Notes: generated from the sequence alone by a model not told the origin. Counted from the stretch's first letter, positions 1 to 7,435 are shown. The stretch is 12,622 nt of DNA from Oscillospiraceae bacterium (GCA_029098085.1 JAQXNQ010000049.1:1-12622), one strand, 5' to 3'. Translations and numbers: made by a program.

Positions 1-148
1 TAACGGGCACACCCGGCTTCCCTACTGGGCAAAAGCCTTTCAGGTCACGGCTCAAAGAGGTATTCGGCCCTCCCCTCACGCGTCCTTACACCGGCCGGAC
101 GCTCTCTGCGCATTGGAAGAAGACGTACTGGTTCTTATCATCGCCATT
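1..148 (-). ncRNA. T-box riboswitch leader (3' part outside the window)
   Basis: Read on the minus strand, this stretch carries the ordered landmarks of a T-box leader. There is an AGTA motif of the S-turn near 124-127, the AG-bulge AGAGAG at 102-107, a GGTG distal-loop motif at 89-92, and a specifier region GAATACC followed by TTTGAG (51-65). A CTGA-containing stem II segment comes next, then the stem III signature running from CAGTAGGG to CCCGTTA at the window edge. The antiterminator bulge and terminator should lie beyond position 1. T-box leaders sense uncharged tRNA upstream of aminoacyl-tRNA synthetase, amino-acid biosynthesis or transporter genes. The specifier codon is ambiguous by eye: UAC (Tyr) fits the spacing to TTTGAG best, and ACC (Thr) or AAU (Asn) are alternatives. 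It is transcribed from a strong promoter just upstream. Confidence 0.88.
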
Positions 149-154
149 GAGATT

Positions 155-183
155 ATCATAGCACAGGAAGGTGGAGATGTCAA
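155..183 (-). promoter_or_regulatory. Sigma-A promoter for the T-box transcript
   Basis: On the minus strand, TTGACA (178-183) and TATGAT (155-160) are separated by exactly 17 bases. This is a perfect -35 and a 5/6 -10. Transcription should start near 148, directly upstream of the T-box stem I. No intrinsic terminator is visible between the end of the preceding small membrane gene (228) and this promoter, so some read-through from the upstream operon is possible. Confidence 0.85.
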
Positions 184-227
184 GAGGAATTTCAGCGCAT
201 TCTCCTCCCCGTGTGATCTGCCGTCCA

Positions 228-407
228 TTACTTTTTCCTTTCCCGGGCGCAGAGCAGCGTACCCAGTATGCCGCCGATGGCCATGCCGGCGCCGATGCAC
301 CAGAGGGTCTGGCCCAGATACTGCCCGATGATCGTTCCGATGACGATGCCGATCCCCATGCCCAAAATGGGCCAGGCGTCGACGGGATTGCCGGAATATC
401 TCTTCAT
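228..407 (-). CDS. Small glycine-rich membrane protein, 59 aa
   Basis: I do not recognise a family. The product starts MKRYSGNPVDAWPILGMG and ends CARERKK. Two hydrophobic stretches (about residues 14-36 and 38-52) have glycine every three to four residues (GMGIGIVIGTIIG, GAGMAIGGILG), a pattern that favours tight packing of membrane helices. A basic tail suggests an inside C-terminus. A GGAGGG ribosome site (418-423) lies inside the end of birA with a 10-base spacer to the ATG, and only 6 bases separate the two genes, so it is the last gene of the operon and probably translationally coupled. Function is unknown. The ORF is short, but the ribosome site, hydrophobic pattern and packing make it likely real. 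Confidence 0.72.
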   Translation of the reverse strand: MKRYSGNPVDAWPILGMGIGIVIGTIIGQYLGQTLWCIGAGMAIGGILGTLLCARERKK

Positions 408-413
408 GGAGGC

Positions 414-1424
414 TTATCCCTCCACTTCCCCATCCGGCGCAAAGCGGATCGAGATCTCGCCGCTGTTCAAAGCGGCCCGGCTGCCGTCCTCCCGCTCCAC
501 CACCAATCTTCCCTCGCCGTCGATGTCCACGGCGGTGGCGGGGTAGCTTTCGGAAAAGCCGCAGACCTGCACCCGCTTGCCCAGGAAAAAGATGGCCGAC
601 CGGTATTTGTCCAGCAACGCCGCCTTGTTGGCGGGAAAAGCTTCGTCCACAAAATACCGCTCGAAATGCTTCAGCAGGCAAGCGATATAGTCGGCGCGAT
701 TGATCCGCAGCCCTGTCTCGGACAGCACCGACCCGGCGATCTGCCGGATTGCCTCGGGGAAATCCTCCCGCTGCTGGTAGAGGTTCAGGCCGATGCCCAC
801 CACGGCGTATTCCACCCGGCCCGACTCCCCCTCCACCGAGCATTCGGTGAGGATGCCGCAGAGCTTGCGGCCGTTCAGGTAGATGTCGTTGGTCCACTTG
901 ATGCCGGGGCGGACGCCGGTCAGCTCCTCGAGGGTGTCCAGCATGACCACAGCGGTCATCAGGGTCACGGTGTTCAGCTCGGACAGGGGGATGTCCGGCC
1001 GCAGCAGGATGGAAAGATAGACCCCCTGCCCGTCCGGCGACTCAAACCGGCGGGAGAGCCGTCCCCGGCCGGCGGTCTGGTGAGAGGAGAAGACCACGGT
1101 GCCGTGACCGGCGCCCTCGGCGGCCAGCTGCTTCAGCTTGATATTGGTAGAATCCACCGTGGGCAGGTAGATCAGCGGACGGCCGATGACCCGGGTCTCC
1201 AGCCGCTTTTCCACCTCGTAGGAGGAAAAGACCTCGCTGCGCTCCAGGCGGTAGCCCTTACCGGCCTCGGAGCGGATGTGATAGCCCTCCTGCTGCAGAG
1301 CGGAAATCTGCTTCCAGACCGCCGTGCGGGACAGGCCCAGCTTCTCTGCCAGCTCGCCGCCGGACACCAGCCGGCCAGATGCCTGCTCCAGCGCCTGCAG
1401 GATCTGTCTGCGGGTATCATTCAT
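414..1424 (-). CDS. birA: Bifunctional biotin-[acetyl-CoA-carboxylase] ligase / biotin operon repressor BirA
   Basis: The 336-residue product makes biotinyl-5'-AMP and transfers biotin to the lysine of carboxylase carrier domains in the cytoplasm; members with a DNA-binding domain also repress biotin genes. An N-terminal winged helix-turn-helix spans about residues 6-60 (SGGELAEKLGLSRTAVWKQI). The catalytic core follows, with the biotin/ATP loop GRGRLSRRF at 119-127, KWTND at 177-181 and NGRKLCGILTE at 184-194, and then a C-terminal SH3-like segment ending GEISIR (322-327). Length is normal for a two-function BirA. The start overlaps the end of the upstream PF06541 frame by 8 bases, and an AGAGG motif precedes it. 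Serine instead of glycine in the GRGR loop is, from memory, also found in Bacillus-type BirA, so it is probably active. Confidence 0.95.
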   Translation of the reverse strand: MNDTRRQILQALEQASGRLVSGGELAEKLGLSRTAVWKQISALQQEGYHIRSEAGKGYRLERSEVFSSYEVEKRLETRVIGRPLIYLPTVDSTNIKLKQLAAEGAGHGTVVFSSHQTAGRGRLSRRFESPDGQGVYLSILLRPDIPLSELNTVTLMTAVVMLDTLEELTGVRPGIKWTNDIYLNGRKLCGILTECSVEGESGRVEYAVVGIGLNLYQQREDFPEAIRQIAGSVLSETGLRINRADYIACLLKHFERYFVDEAFPANKAALLDKYRSAIFFLGKRVQVCGFSESYPATAVDIDGEGRLVVEREDGSRAALNSGEISIRFAPDGEVEG

Positions 1425-1659
1425 CGGAATCCTCTCCCTTCTTTTTGCGGGCGCTCAGATGCTCCCGCAGCTGCTCCATGGCCTCTTCATACCGATTGGA
1501 GCGCAGGTGCGGGAAGGCCCGGACGATCCGCCGGGGCACCCATTTGCGGTGGCCCGGCTCGTTTTCCAGCTTCTGGCGCAGGTCGGCCACCGCCTTTTTC
1601 CACTCCTCCGAGGCGACTTCCTTTCTGGCCAGCAGGTCGTCCCGGCGCTCGCCCAGCTA
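1417..1659 (-). pseudogene. In-frame continuation of the PF06541 gene after a TAG codon
   Basis: After the TAG at 1657-1659 the same frame stays open for 79 codons, to a TGA at 1417-1419 that overlaps the birA start by 8 bases. The hypothetical segment runs from LGERRDDLLARKEVASEEW to EQLREHLSARKKKGEDSDE and includes RRIVRAFPHLRSNRYEEA, which by memory resembles the usual cytoplasmic C-terminus of PF06541 proteins. The codons before the stop are CTG CTC CAG CAG, so one CAG-to-TAG transition explains the break. As it stands this part is translated only by read-through or suppression. Losing the coupled stop next to birA may also lower birA translation. Confidence 0.75.
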
Positions 1660-2247
1660 CTGCTGGAGCAGCAGAGCCTTTTCGTCCCCGTAGGCCTTCA
1701 GCTCGGCCAGACGGTTTTCCAGCTCCTCCAGATGGCCCTTCATCCGCAGCAGATCCCGGACGGTGATGAAGGTATCCGCCAGAATCAGCCCGGCCAGCAG
1801 ACCGGTGAGCAGCCCCGCCGCCACCGGCGAAAGGGCGTCCACCGCATGCTCGGTAAAGGGACGCAGCACCAGCATCAGGATCACCGACAACCCGCCGAAC
1901 ATCATCGAGTTCAGCAGGCAGACCCGGCCGTTGATCTGGAATTTATAATGGGAATAATCCCACCAGCGCATGTGGAACAGCTTTTCCAGCAGCCAGGAGG
2001 TCAGATATTCCAGCACGCTGGTCACCAGCATGCCGGAGAAAAACAGGGCAGCCACGTTCTGCTCGGTGCCCCGCAGCAGCAGAATCACCAGCAGGGCGCC
2101 GAAGCCGTAGACCGGGCAGAGGGGGCCGTTCAGGAACCCCCGGTTGACCAGCTTGCCCTGGGCGATGGAGCAGTAGACGCTCTCGCAGCACCAGCCCAGA
2201 AAGCTGTAGAAAACAAAGCAGAGAAAATATTTGCAGACCAGCATCAT
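1657..2247 (-). CDS. PF06541 (CmpB-like, putative ABC-transporter type IV) membrane protein, C-terminally truncated
   Basis: The 196-residue product has the family signature GWCCESVYCSIAQGKLVNRGFLNGPLCPVYGFGAL around residues 18-52 (shown here across NRGFLNGPLCPVYGFGAL) and WWDYSHYKFQINGRVCL near 95-111. About five to six hydrophobic helices are visible (for example 4-18, 47-59, 66-82, 112-129 and 141-162). A charged, coiled-coil-like stretch then begins (HLEELENRLAEL) and is cut by TAG. The membrane part therefore looks complete and only the cytoplasmic tail is missing. The start forms an ATGA overlap with the upstream COG3581 gene, with GGAGG 9-12 bases before it. Despite the family name, a transport role is unproven. 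It could be expressed as a shortened protein or be a decaying gene. Confidence 0.8.
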   Translation of the reverse strand: MMLVCKYFLCFVFYSFLGWCCESVYCSIAQGKLVNRGFLNGPLCPVYGFGALLVILLLRGTEQNVAALFFSGMLVTSVLEYLTSWLLEKLFHMRWWDYSHYKFQINGRVCLLNSMMFGGLSVILMLVLRPFTEHAVDALSPVAAGLLTGLLAGLILADTFITVRDLLRMKGHLEELENRLAELKAYGDEKALLLQQ

Positions 2248-3521
2248 GCCTTGATCCCTCCTCCGGGGCGGGCGTTGGCCAGCATCAGCTTGATCCGGTT
2301 CTGCTGGTTGACGGCGCTGGCGCCGGGGTCGTAGTCCACCGCTACGATGTTGGCCTCGGGATGACCCTCCTTGATGGAGCGGATCATGCCCTTGCCGGCG
2401 ATATGGTTGGGCAGACAGCCGAAGGGCTGGGTGCAGACCACGTTCTGAACGCCCTCCTCAATGAGGGCGAGGATCTCGGAGGTCAGCAGCCATCCCTCCC
2501 CCATCTTGACGCCCCGGCCGATGTAGCCGTCGACCAGCTTCACGGTCTCGGGGAACCAGGTCTGAGGACGAAAAACGCCCTGCTCTTTGATCAGCTCGAT
2601 CACATCCCGCTCCCGGCTGACCAGATAGCGGTAGACCAGTCCATAGACCGACGCCTTCAGCCTTTCGCCGCCGTACAGCTTCTGATCCTCCAGCGTGTTG
2701 TAGACGCAGTAGAGCACAAAGCCCAGCAGACCCGGCACCACCACCTCGGCCCCCTCGGACAGCAGAAAGGCCTCCAGGTTGTTGTTGCCCAGGGGAGAGT
2801 ATTTGACATAAATCTCCCCCACGACCCCCACCCGGACCCGCTCCTCCTGACGGCGGGGAATCGAAGCGAAGTCCTCCAGAATTTCCCTGTACAGCTGCTT
2901 CAGTTTGTTTCCAGCCAGCACTTTGGTCTTTCCCATGATGTCCACCAGCCGGGCGGTCCAGTCCTCCACCTTTTTCATGGTGTCGCCTTTGTTCACCTCA
3001 TAGGGCAGGCACTGGTTCTGCAGCTGGGTCAGCAGATCCCCCAGAAAGACGGCGTTGATCAGCTGGATGCCCATGGGCAGGGTCAGGGAAAAGCCGGGGT
3101 TTTTCTCCAGCCCGCCGAAGGAGAGGGAGATCACCGGAATCTGGCCGTAGCCGCTTTTCTGCAGTGCCTTGCGCAGCAGGTGGATGTAGTTGGACGCCCG
3201 GCAGCCGCCGCCGGTCTGGGTGATCAGCAGGGCCACATGATCCAGGTCGTATTTACCGCTCTCCAGCGCGTCGATCATCTGGCCGATGACCAGCAGGGCG
3301 GGATAGCAGGTGTCGTTGTGGACGTTGCGCAGCCCCTGATTGATGACGGCCCGGCCATCGTTCTCCAGAAGCTCCGCCTTGTATCCGTGCTGCCGCAGGA
3401 TCCGCACCATCATTTTGAAATGGATGGGCAGCATGGTGGGCACCAGAATGGTGTGGGTCTTTTTCATTTCCTCGGTAAAGATAACGCGTTCCAAATCAAA
3501 ACCCCCAAGTTCACTTTTCAC
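2244..3521 (-). CDS. HgdB-like 2-hydroxyacyl-CoA dehydratase-related protein (COG3581), partner of the upstream activase
   Basis: The 425-residue product matches the stand-alone form of the C-terminal module found in large CoA-substrate-specific enzyme activases. It opens with KKTHTILVPTMLPIHF (20-35) and has HNDTCYP (68-74, Cys72), TQTGGGCRASNY (101-112, Cys107) and CTQPFGCLPNH (363-373, Cys363 and Cys369). These cysteines are candidate iron-sulfur ligands as in the HgdB/BcrB fold. No CoA substrate can be read from the sequence. The frame begins with GTG at 3519-3521, overlapping the activase stop by 11 bases; an ATG at 3465-3467 is an alternative start, but it would drop residues that look family-like. 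The ribosome site is weak, so translation probably depends on coupling. It forms an ATGA junction with the next gene. Confidence 0.82.
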   Translation of the reverse strand: MKSELGGFDLERVIFTEEMKKTHTILVPTMLPIHFKMMVRILRQHGYKAELLENDGRAVINQGLRNVHNDTCYPALLVIGQMIDALESGKYDLDHVALLITQTGGGCRASNYIHLLRKALQKSGYGQIPVISLSFGGLEKNPGFSLTLPMGIQLINAVFLGDLLTQLQNQCLPYEVNKGDTMKKVEDWTARLVDIMGKTKVLAGNKLKQLYREILEDFASIPRRQEERVRVGVVGEIYVKYSPLGNNNLEAFLLSEGAEVVVPGLLGFVLYCVYNTLEDQKLYGGERLKASVYGLVYRYLVSRERDVIELIKEQGVFRPQTWFPETVKLVDGYIGRGVKMGEGWLLTSEILALIEEGVQNVVCTQPFGCLPNHIAGKGMIRSIKEGHPEANIVAVDYDPGASAVNQQNRIKLMLANARPGGGIKA

Positions 3522-6471
3522 GATTCACGGCTGCTGCCCGTTCCCGCGCCGCCACTGCGCCCAGCAGCGACCGCAGCCGGATCCGGACGGCGCCCAGATT
3601 GTTGATCTCGTCGATCTTCAGCTGGGTGTACAGCCGGCCGTGGGACTCCAGAATGGCGCGCACCTCGTCGGTGGTGATGGCGTCCAGGCCGCAGCCAAAG
3701 CTGACCAGCTGGATCAGCTCCATGTCCGGGTTCTGAGTGACATATTTCGCGGCGTTGTACAGCCGGGCATGGTAGGTCCACTGGTTGAGGACGTCCACCT
3801 TCTGGGGCTCCACCAGATCGGAGACGCAGTCCTCCGAGATGACCACCATCCCCAGGCTGCCCAGCAGCTTGTCGATGCCGTGGTTGATCTCCGGATCGAT
3901 GTGGTAGGGCCGTCCGCAGAGTACCGCGATCCGTTTGCCGTGCTCCCTGGCCCACCGGATGTACGAAGCGCCCTCCCGGCGAAGCTCCTCCTTCCAGCAG
4001 CCGTAGGCGGCATAGGCGGCGTCAGCGGCCCGCTGCACCTCCTTCCGGGTGATGCCGGGGAACTGCTCCGCGAAATAGGCCGCGGCCTTTTTGACGAATT
4101 CCTTGGGCCGGTGCAGGCCGAAATAGGGATACAGGAAGCGAATTTCCTTGAGCCTTCCGATGTTGGCGTGGAGCAGCTCGGGATAATAGGCCACCACCGG
4201 GCAGTTATAGTGGTTGTCGCCCTTCTTTTCGTCGAAATTGTAGGCAAGGCAGGGGTAGAAAATGGTATCGAGCCCCTGCTGCAGCAGCCATTCGATGTGG
4301 CCGTGCATCAGCTTGGCGGGATAGCAGACCGTGTCGGAGGGGATGGTGTGGCGGCCCATGCCGTAGGTCGCCGGCGAGGAAACCGGCGAAACCACCACCT
4401 CAAAGCCCAGCTCGGACAGGAAGGCGTGCCAGAAAGGGATGTTCTCGATCATGTTCAGGCCCAGCGGGATGCCGATTTTGCCTCTGCTGCCAGGCTTTGG
4501 CTGCAGGGCACGGATCCGATCCAGCTTGTAGCGGTAGATATCGGGCAGCTGCTCGCTCTCCCGGATGCCCAGAGGCTTCTCGCATTTGTTGCCGGAGATG
4601 TACTTTTCCCCATCCGAAAAGACGTTGATGGTCAGGGGGCAGTGGTTGGCGCAGCCCTGGCAGCTGATGGAGCGGGCGGTGTGGCTGAACTGCCGCAGCT
4701 CCGGCAGGGTCAGCAGCCGGGATTCGGTCAGACCCAGCTCCTTGCCATAGAGGGCGGCTCCGAAGGCGCCCATGAGCCCGGCTATGGCGGGCCGAACCAC
4801 ATCCCTGCCGATCTCCCGCTCAAAGCTGCGGAGGACGGCGTCGTTGAGGAAGGTGCCGCCCTGCACAACAATGTGCTGGCCCAGCTCGTCGGGGCTGTGG
4901 GCGCGGATAACCTTATAGATGGCGTTCTTGACGACGCTCATGGACAGGCCGGCGGAGATGTCCTCCACCCCGGCACCATCCTTCTGGGCCTGCTTGACCG
5001 ACGAATTCATGAAGACGGTGCAGCGGGATCCCAGATCCACCGGGTACTGGGAAAACAGTCCCCGCTGGGAGAACTCCTCGATGGTGTAGCCCATGGATTT
5101 GGCGAAGGTCTCCAGGAAGGAGCCGCAGCCGGAGGAGCAGGCCTCATTGAGCATGATGCTGTCGATGGCGTCTCCCCGCACCTTGAAGCATTTGATGTCC
5201 TGACCGCCGATGTCCAGAATGAAGTCCACCCGGGGCTCGAAATGCCGGGCGGCCTTGAAGTGAGCCATGGTCTCGACGATGCCGGCATCCACATGGAAGG
5301 CGTGCTGGATCAGCTCCTCGCCGTAGCCGGTGGCCACCGACGAACGGATGCGAACCCGATCGCCGCACAGCTCCCGCAGACGGGTCAGATGCTCCCGGAT
5401 GATGGTGACGGGGCTGCCCTGATTGGAGCCGTAGTACTGGTACAGCAGCGAGCAGTCCTCGCCGATGAGCACCACCTTGGTGGTGGTGCTGCCGCAGTCG
5501 ATGCCCAGGTAGGCGTCGCCGCTGTAGCTTTCCAGCGGGCGGGTGGGCACGGTGGCCTTTTCATGGCGGCGGACAAAGGCGGTGTAGTCGTCCTCCCCTG
5601 AAAAGAGAGGCTGCAGATAGCTGGTGGAGGACACACCGGCCGCAGCGGTCTCGATCCGCCGCAGCAGCTCGGGAAGGGTCGTCTCGCCGCAGGATTCCCG
5701 GGCGTAGAAGGCGGCGCCCATGGCCACCGAGAACTGCCCCAGATCGGGAAAGATGGCCTGCTCCTTCGGCAGGTGCAGCGTCTCCACAAACCGCTTCTGC
5801 AGCTCCTGGAAGAAGAACAGCGGCCCGCCCAGAAACGCCACCTTGCCCTTGATCTCCCGGCCCTGAGCCAGACCGGCGATGGTCTGATCCACCACCGCCT
5901 GGAAGATGCTGGCGGCCAGATCCTCCTTCCGGGCACCCTGATTCAGCAGGGGCTGGATGTCCGACTTGGCGAAAACGCCGCAGCGGGAAGCGATGGGATA
6001 GATCTTCTCATGGCGGGAGGCCAGCTCGTTGAGTTCGGAGGGCGTCACGTTGAGCAGGGTGGCCATCTGGTCGATGAAGGCGCCGGTGCCGCCGGCGCAG
6101 GTGCCGTTCATCCGCTCCTCCACGCCGCCGGTCAGAAAGAGGATCTTGGCGTCCTCGCCGCCCAGCTCGATGACCACATCGATGTCCTTGTCAAAGTAAT
6201 CCACCGCCTTGCTGGTGGCGAATACCTCCTGAATAAAGGGAATATCCGCCGCCTTGGCCAGTCCCAGACCGGCCGAACCGGACAGCGCCACCGTAAAGGG
6301 CGTCTCCCCCAGCACATCGGCGGCGTGCCGGAGCACCTCCGCCGTCTTCTGCCGCACCTGAGAAAAGTGCCGCTCATAATGACGGAAGAGAATCTGCTCT
6401 CCGTCCATGACCACCACCTTGACAGTTGTGGAACCAATGTCGATGCCGACTGTATAACCCATCCTTCTCAC
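3511..6471 (-). CDS. Tandem-ASKHA CoA-substrate-specific enzyme activase with DUF2229-type Fe-S region
   Basis: The 986-residue protein holds two BcrA/BadF/BadG/HgdC-type ATPase modules. The first (about 5-260) has DIGSTT (11-16), ELGGEDAKI (102-110) and NGTCAGGTGAF (122-132), whose single Cys125 corresponds to the HgdC cluster ligand. The second (about 320-578) has GIDCGSTTTK (323-332), DIGGQDIK (420-427) and NEACSSGCGSF (442-452) with Cys445 and Cys449. A third region has CQGCANHCP (604-612) and Cys630, then a DUF2229-like part with SDTVCYP (712-718), Cys741, Cys757 and FGCGLDA (925-931). HgdC-type activases hydrolyse ATP to push a low-potential electron into a dehydratase; here the acceptor is probably the COG3581 protein next door. 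The start is GTG in a GTGA overlap with tetR; the ATG at 6460-6462 is an alternative. The substrate is unknown. Confidence 0.88.
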   Translation of the reverse strand: MRRMGYTVGIDIGSTTVKVVVMDGEQILFRHYERHFSQVRQKTAEVLRHAADVLGETPFTVALSGSAGLGLAKAADIPFIQEVFATSKAVDYFDKDIDVVIELGGEDAKILFLTGGVEERMNGTCAGGTGAFIDQMATLLNVTPSELNELASRHEKIYPIASRCGVFAKSDIQPLLNQGARKEDLAASIFQAVVDQTIAGLAQGREIKGKVAFLGGPLFFFQELQKRFVETLHLPKEQAIFPDLGQFSVAMGAAFYARESCGETTLPELLRRIETAAAGVSSTSYLQPLFSGEDDYTAFVRRHEKATVPTRPLESYSGDAYLGIDCGSTTTKVVLIGEDCSLLYQYYGSNQGSPVTIIREHLTRLRELCGDRVRIRSSVATGYGEELIQHAFHVDAGIVETMAHFKAARHFEPRVDFILDIGGQDIKCFKVRGDAIDSIMLNEACSSGCGSFLETFAKSMGYTIEEFSQRGLFSQYPVDLGSRCTVFMNSSVKQAQKDGAGVEDISAGLSMSVVKNAIYKVIRAHSPDELGQHIVVQGGTFLNDAVLRSFEREIGRDVVRPAIAGLMGAFGAALYGKELGLTESRLLTLPELRQFSHTARSISCQGCANHCPLTINVFSDGEKYISGNKCEKPLGIRESEQLPDIYRYKLDRIRALQPKPGSRGKIGIPLGLNMIENIPFWHAFLSELGFEVVVSPVSSPATYGMGRHTIPSDTVCYPAKLMHGHIEWLLQQGLDTIFYPCLAYNFDEKKGDNHYNCPVVAYYPELLHANIGRLKEIRFLYPYFGLHRPKEFVKKAAAYFAEQFPGITRKEVQRAADAAYAAYGCWKEELRREGASYIRWAREHGKRIAVLCGRPYHIDPEINHGIDKLLGSLGMVVISEDCVSDLVEPQKVDVLNQWTYHARLYNAAKYVTQNPDMELIQLVSFGCGLDAITTDEVRAILESHGRLYTQLKIDEINNLGAVRIRLRSLLGAVAARERAAAVNREK

Positions 6472-7187
6472 ACCCTTTCTGCCGCCTGCACCCAGACGGC
6501 CTCCGCCCCGGCTTCTGCGTCCGCCGCTTTTTCAACGGACGGGGTCTCTCCCGGCTGCAGAATGCCGTGGCTGATGATGTCCACGGCGGACAGAAAATCC
6601 TTTTCCATCAGCCGCATGACCTCTTCGCCCGGAAATTCCTGCCGCGAGACTGCCGAAATATACTTCTCCTGCAAACGCATAACAATGCCGGTGATCATTT
6701 CCAGCGCCACCTCCCGGTCCACGCCGGGACGCACCGGGCTCCGGCTCAGATACAGCCGCAGGCCCAGACTCAGCTTGTTGGAAAAGGATTCCTTCGCCCG
6801 GGCCACAAATTCGTCCAGCGCCGCCGACTGGCCGGAGGGTACCTGGGTCAGAATCCGGTAATAACCGGGATGGCGGCTGAAAAAGTCCGCCTGCTGCCGG
6901 TAAAAAGCCGCCAGATCGGCCAGGGATGTACTCTGCTCCAGTCGGGCGCTCTGCAGCGAACGGACAAACTCGTTCATGCAGTGCTCCAGCACCGCCATGA
7001 ACAGGTTCTCCTTGGACTTGAAATAATGAAACAGCAGCCCCTTGGAGATGCCGGCGGCCGTGCAGATCTGGTTGGTGGAAGCGCCCTCGTAGCCATGCTC
7101 GCCGAAGGCGTTGATGGCCGCCTCCAGAATCCGCTGCCGGTTGTCGACGCTCTCCAGCTCCCGGGAAAGTTCCTCTGTCTCCTGCAT
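6468..7187 (-). CDS. TetR/AcrR-family transcriptional regulator
   Basis: The 239-residue product has an N-terminal TetR helix-turn-helix (about residues 17-65): RILEAAINAFGEHGYEGAS, then TNQICTAAGISKGLLFHYF and SKENLFMAVLEH. The rest is an alpha-helical ligand-binding and dimerisation domain of unknown specificity. The start at 7187 is chosen because AGGAGG sits 6 bases before it; an in-frame ATG at 7226 lacks a comparable site. Its stop overlaps the activase start (GTGA). It is first in a six-gene operon, and a palindrome covers the -35 of its promoter, so autorepression of the whole operon is the simplest model. The inducer may be a metabolite, perhaps an acyl-CoA, handled by the activase system; that is inference only. 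Confidence 0.93.
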   Translation of the reverse strand: MQETEELSRELESVDNRQRILEAAINAFGEHGYEGASTNQICTAAGISKGLLFHYFKSKENLFMAVLEHCMNEFVRSLQSARLEQSTSLADLAAFYRQQADFFSRHPGYYRILTQVPSGQSAALDEFVARAKESFSNKLSLGLRLYLSRSPVRPGVDREVALEMITGIVMRLQEKYISAVSRQEFPGEEVMRLMEKDFLSAVDIISHGILQPGETPSVEKAADAEAGAEAVWVQAAERV

Positions 7188-7259
7188 GGTATCCCTCCTG
7201 CGATAATCCTCATATAAAATGAACATTTTTTTAACGCGCAGCTTGTCTGTTTTTTCTAT

Positions 7260-7299
7260 ATTATACTCCTATTATATCACGGGTTGACCATGTGGTCTA
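7260..7299 (-). promoter_or_regulatory. Promoter of the tetR-activase-birA operon
   Basis: On the minus strand, TAGACC (7294-7299, 4/6) and TATAAT (7271-7276, 6/6) are spaced by 17 bases. A second TATAAT lies 5 bases further downstream (7260-7265) without a good -35. Transcription would begin near 7253-7264, giving a 5' leader of roughly 65-75 bases before tetR. The -35 sits within the palindrome at 7283-7300. Confidence 0.7.
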
Positions 7300-7300
7300 C
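7283..7300. promoter_or_regulatory. Candidate TetR operator (18-bp inverted repeat)
   Basis: The plus strand reads GTTGACCATGTGGTCTAC. The arms GTtGACCA and TGGTCtAC pair over 8 positions with one mismatch, with no central spacer. The repeat overlaps the -35 and the upstream part of the -10/-35 spacer of the tetR promoter. TetR-family proteins typically bind 15-20 bp palindromes near their own promoters. The site also lies upstream of the divergent hydrolase gene, so it might act on both. Confidence 0.65.
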
Positions 7301-7435
7301 TCTTTATTTTCACAAAACCGCCCGCCCGGATTTTTTTGAAATTGGTCTTTTTGCGTGGAGTTTCTTAAAAATTTGACATTTCATGCGGAAGAATTAAGCA
7401 AGAGAATATGGGAAAAGTGACTTTTGAGAGAAAGC

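Noticed and set aside
119..127. BirA-type GRGR loop with Ser in place of Gly as a loss-of-function sign (coordinates are residue numbers of the birA product)
   Set aside because: Serine at this position occurs, as far as I recall, in Gram-positive BirA proteins, and the KWTND and GILTE motifs are intact.
171..1766. 531-codon plus-strand frame across birA and the PF06541 tail
   Set aside because: It runs antisense to birA and the small membrane gene and crosses the T-box promoter; no motif or ribosome site supports it.
3340..5601. Very long open frame (753 codons) on the plus strand, opposite the activase and COG3581 genes
   Set aside because: It is antisense to genes with clear family motifs. 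It has low-complexity composition and no recognisable domain; long mirror frames are expected at this GC content.
7188..7226. Alternative upstream start for the TetR gene (adds 13 residues)
   Set aside because: The downstream ATG at 7187 has AGGAGG at ideal spacing, and the extra residues are not like a TetR N-terminus.
7373..7401. TTGACA as the -35 of a promoter for the SleB-like gene
   Set aside because: No acceptable -10 lies 15-19 bases downstream (only AAGCAA or TAAGCA), so I did not call a sigma-A promoter; another sigma factor may be used.
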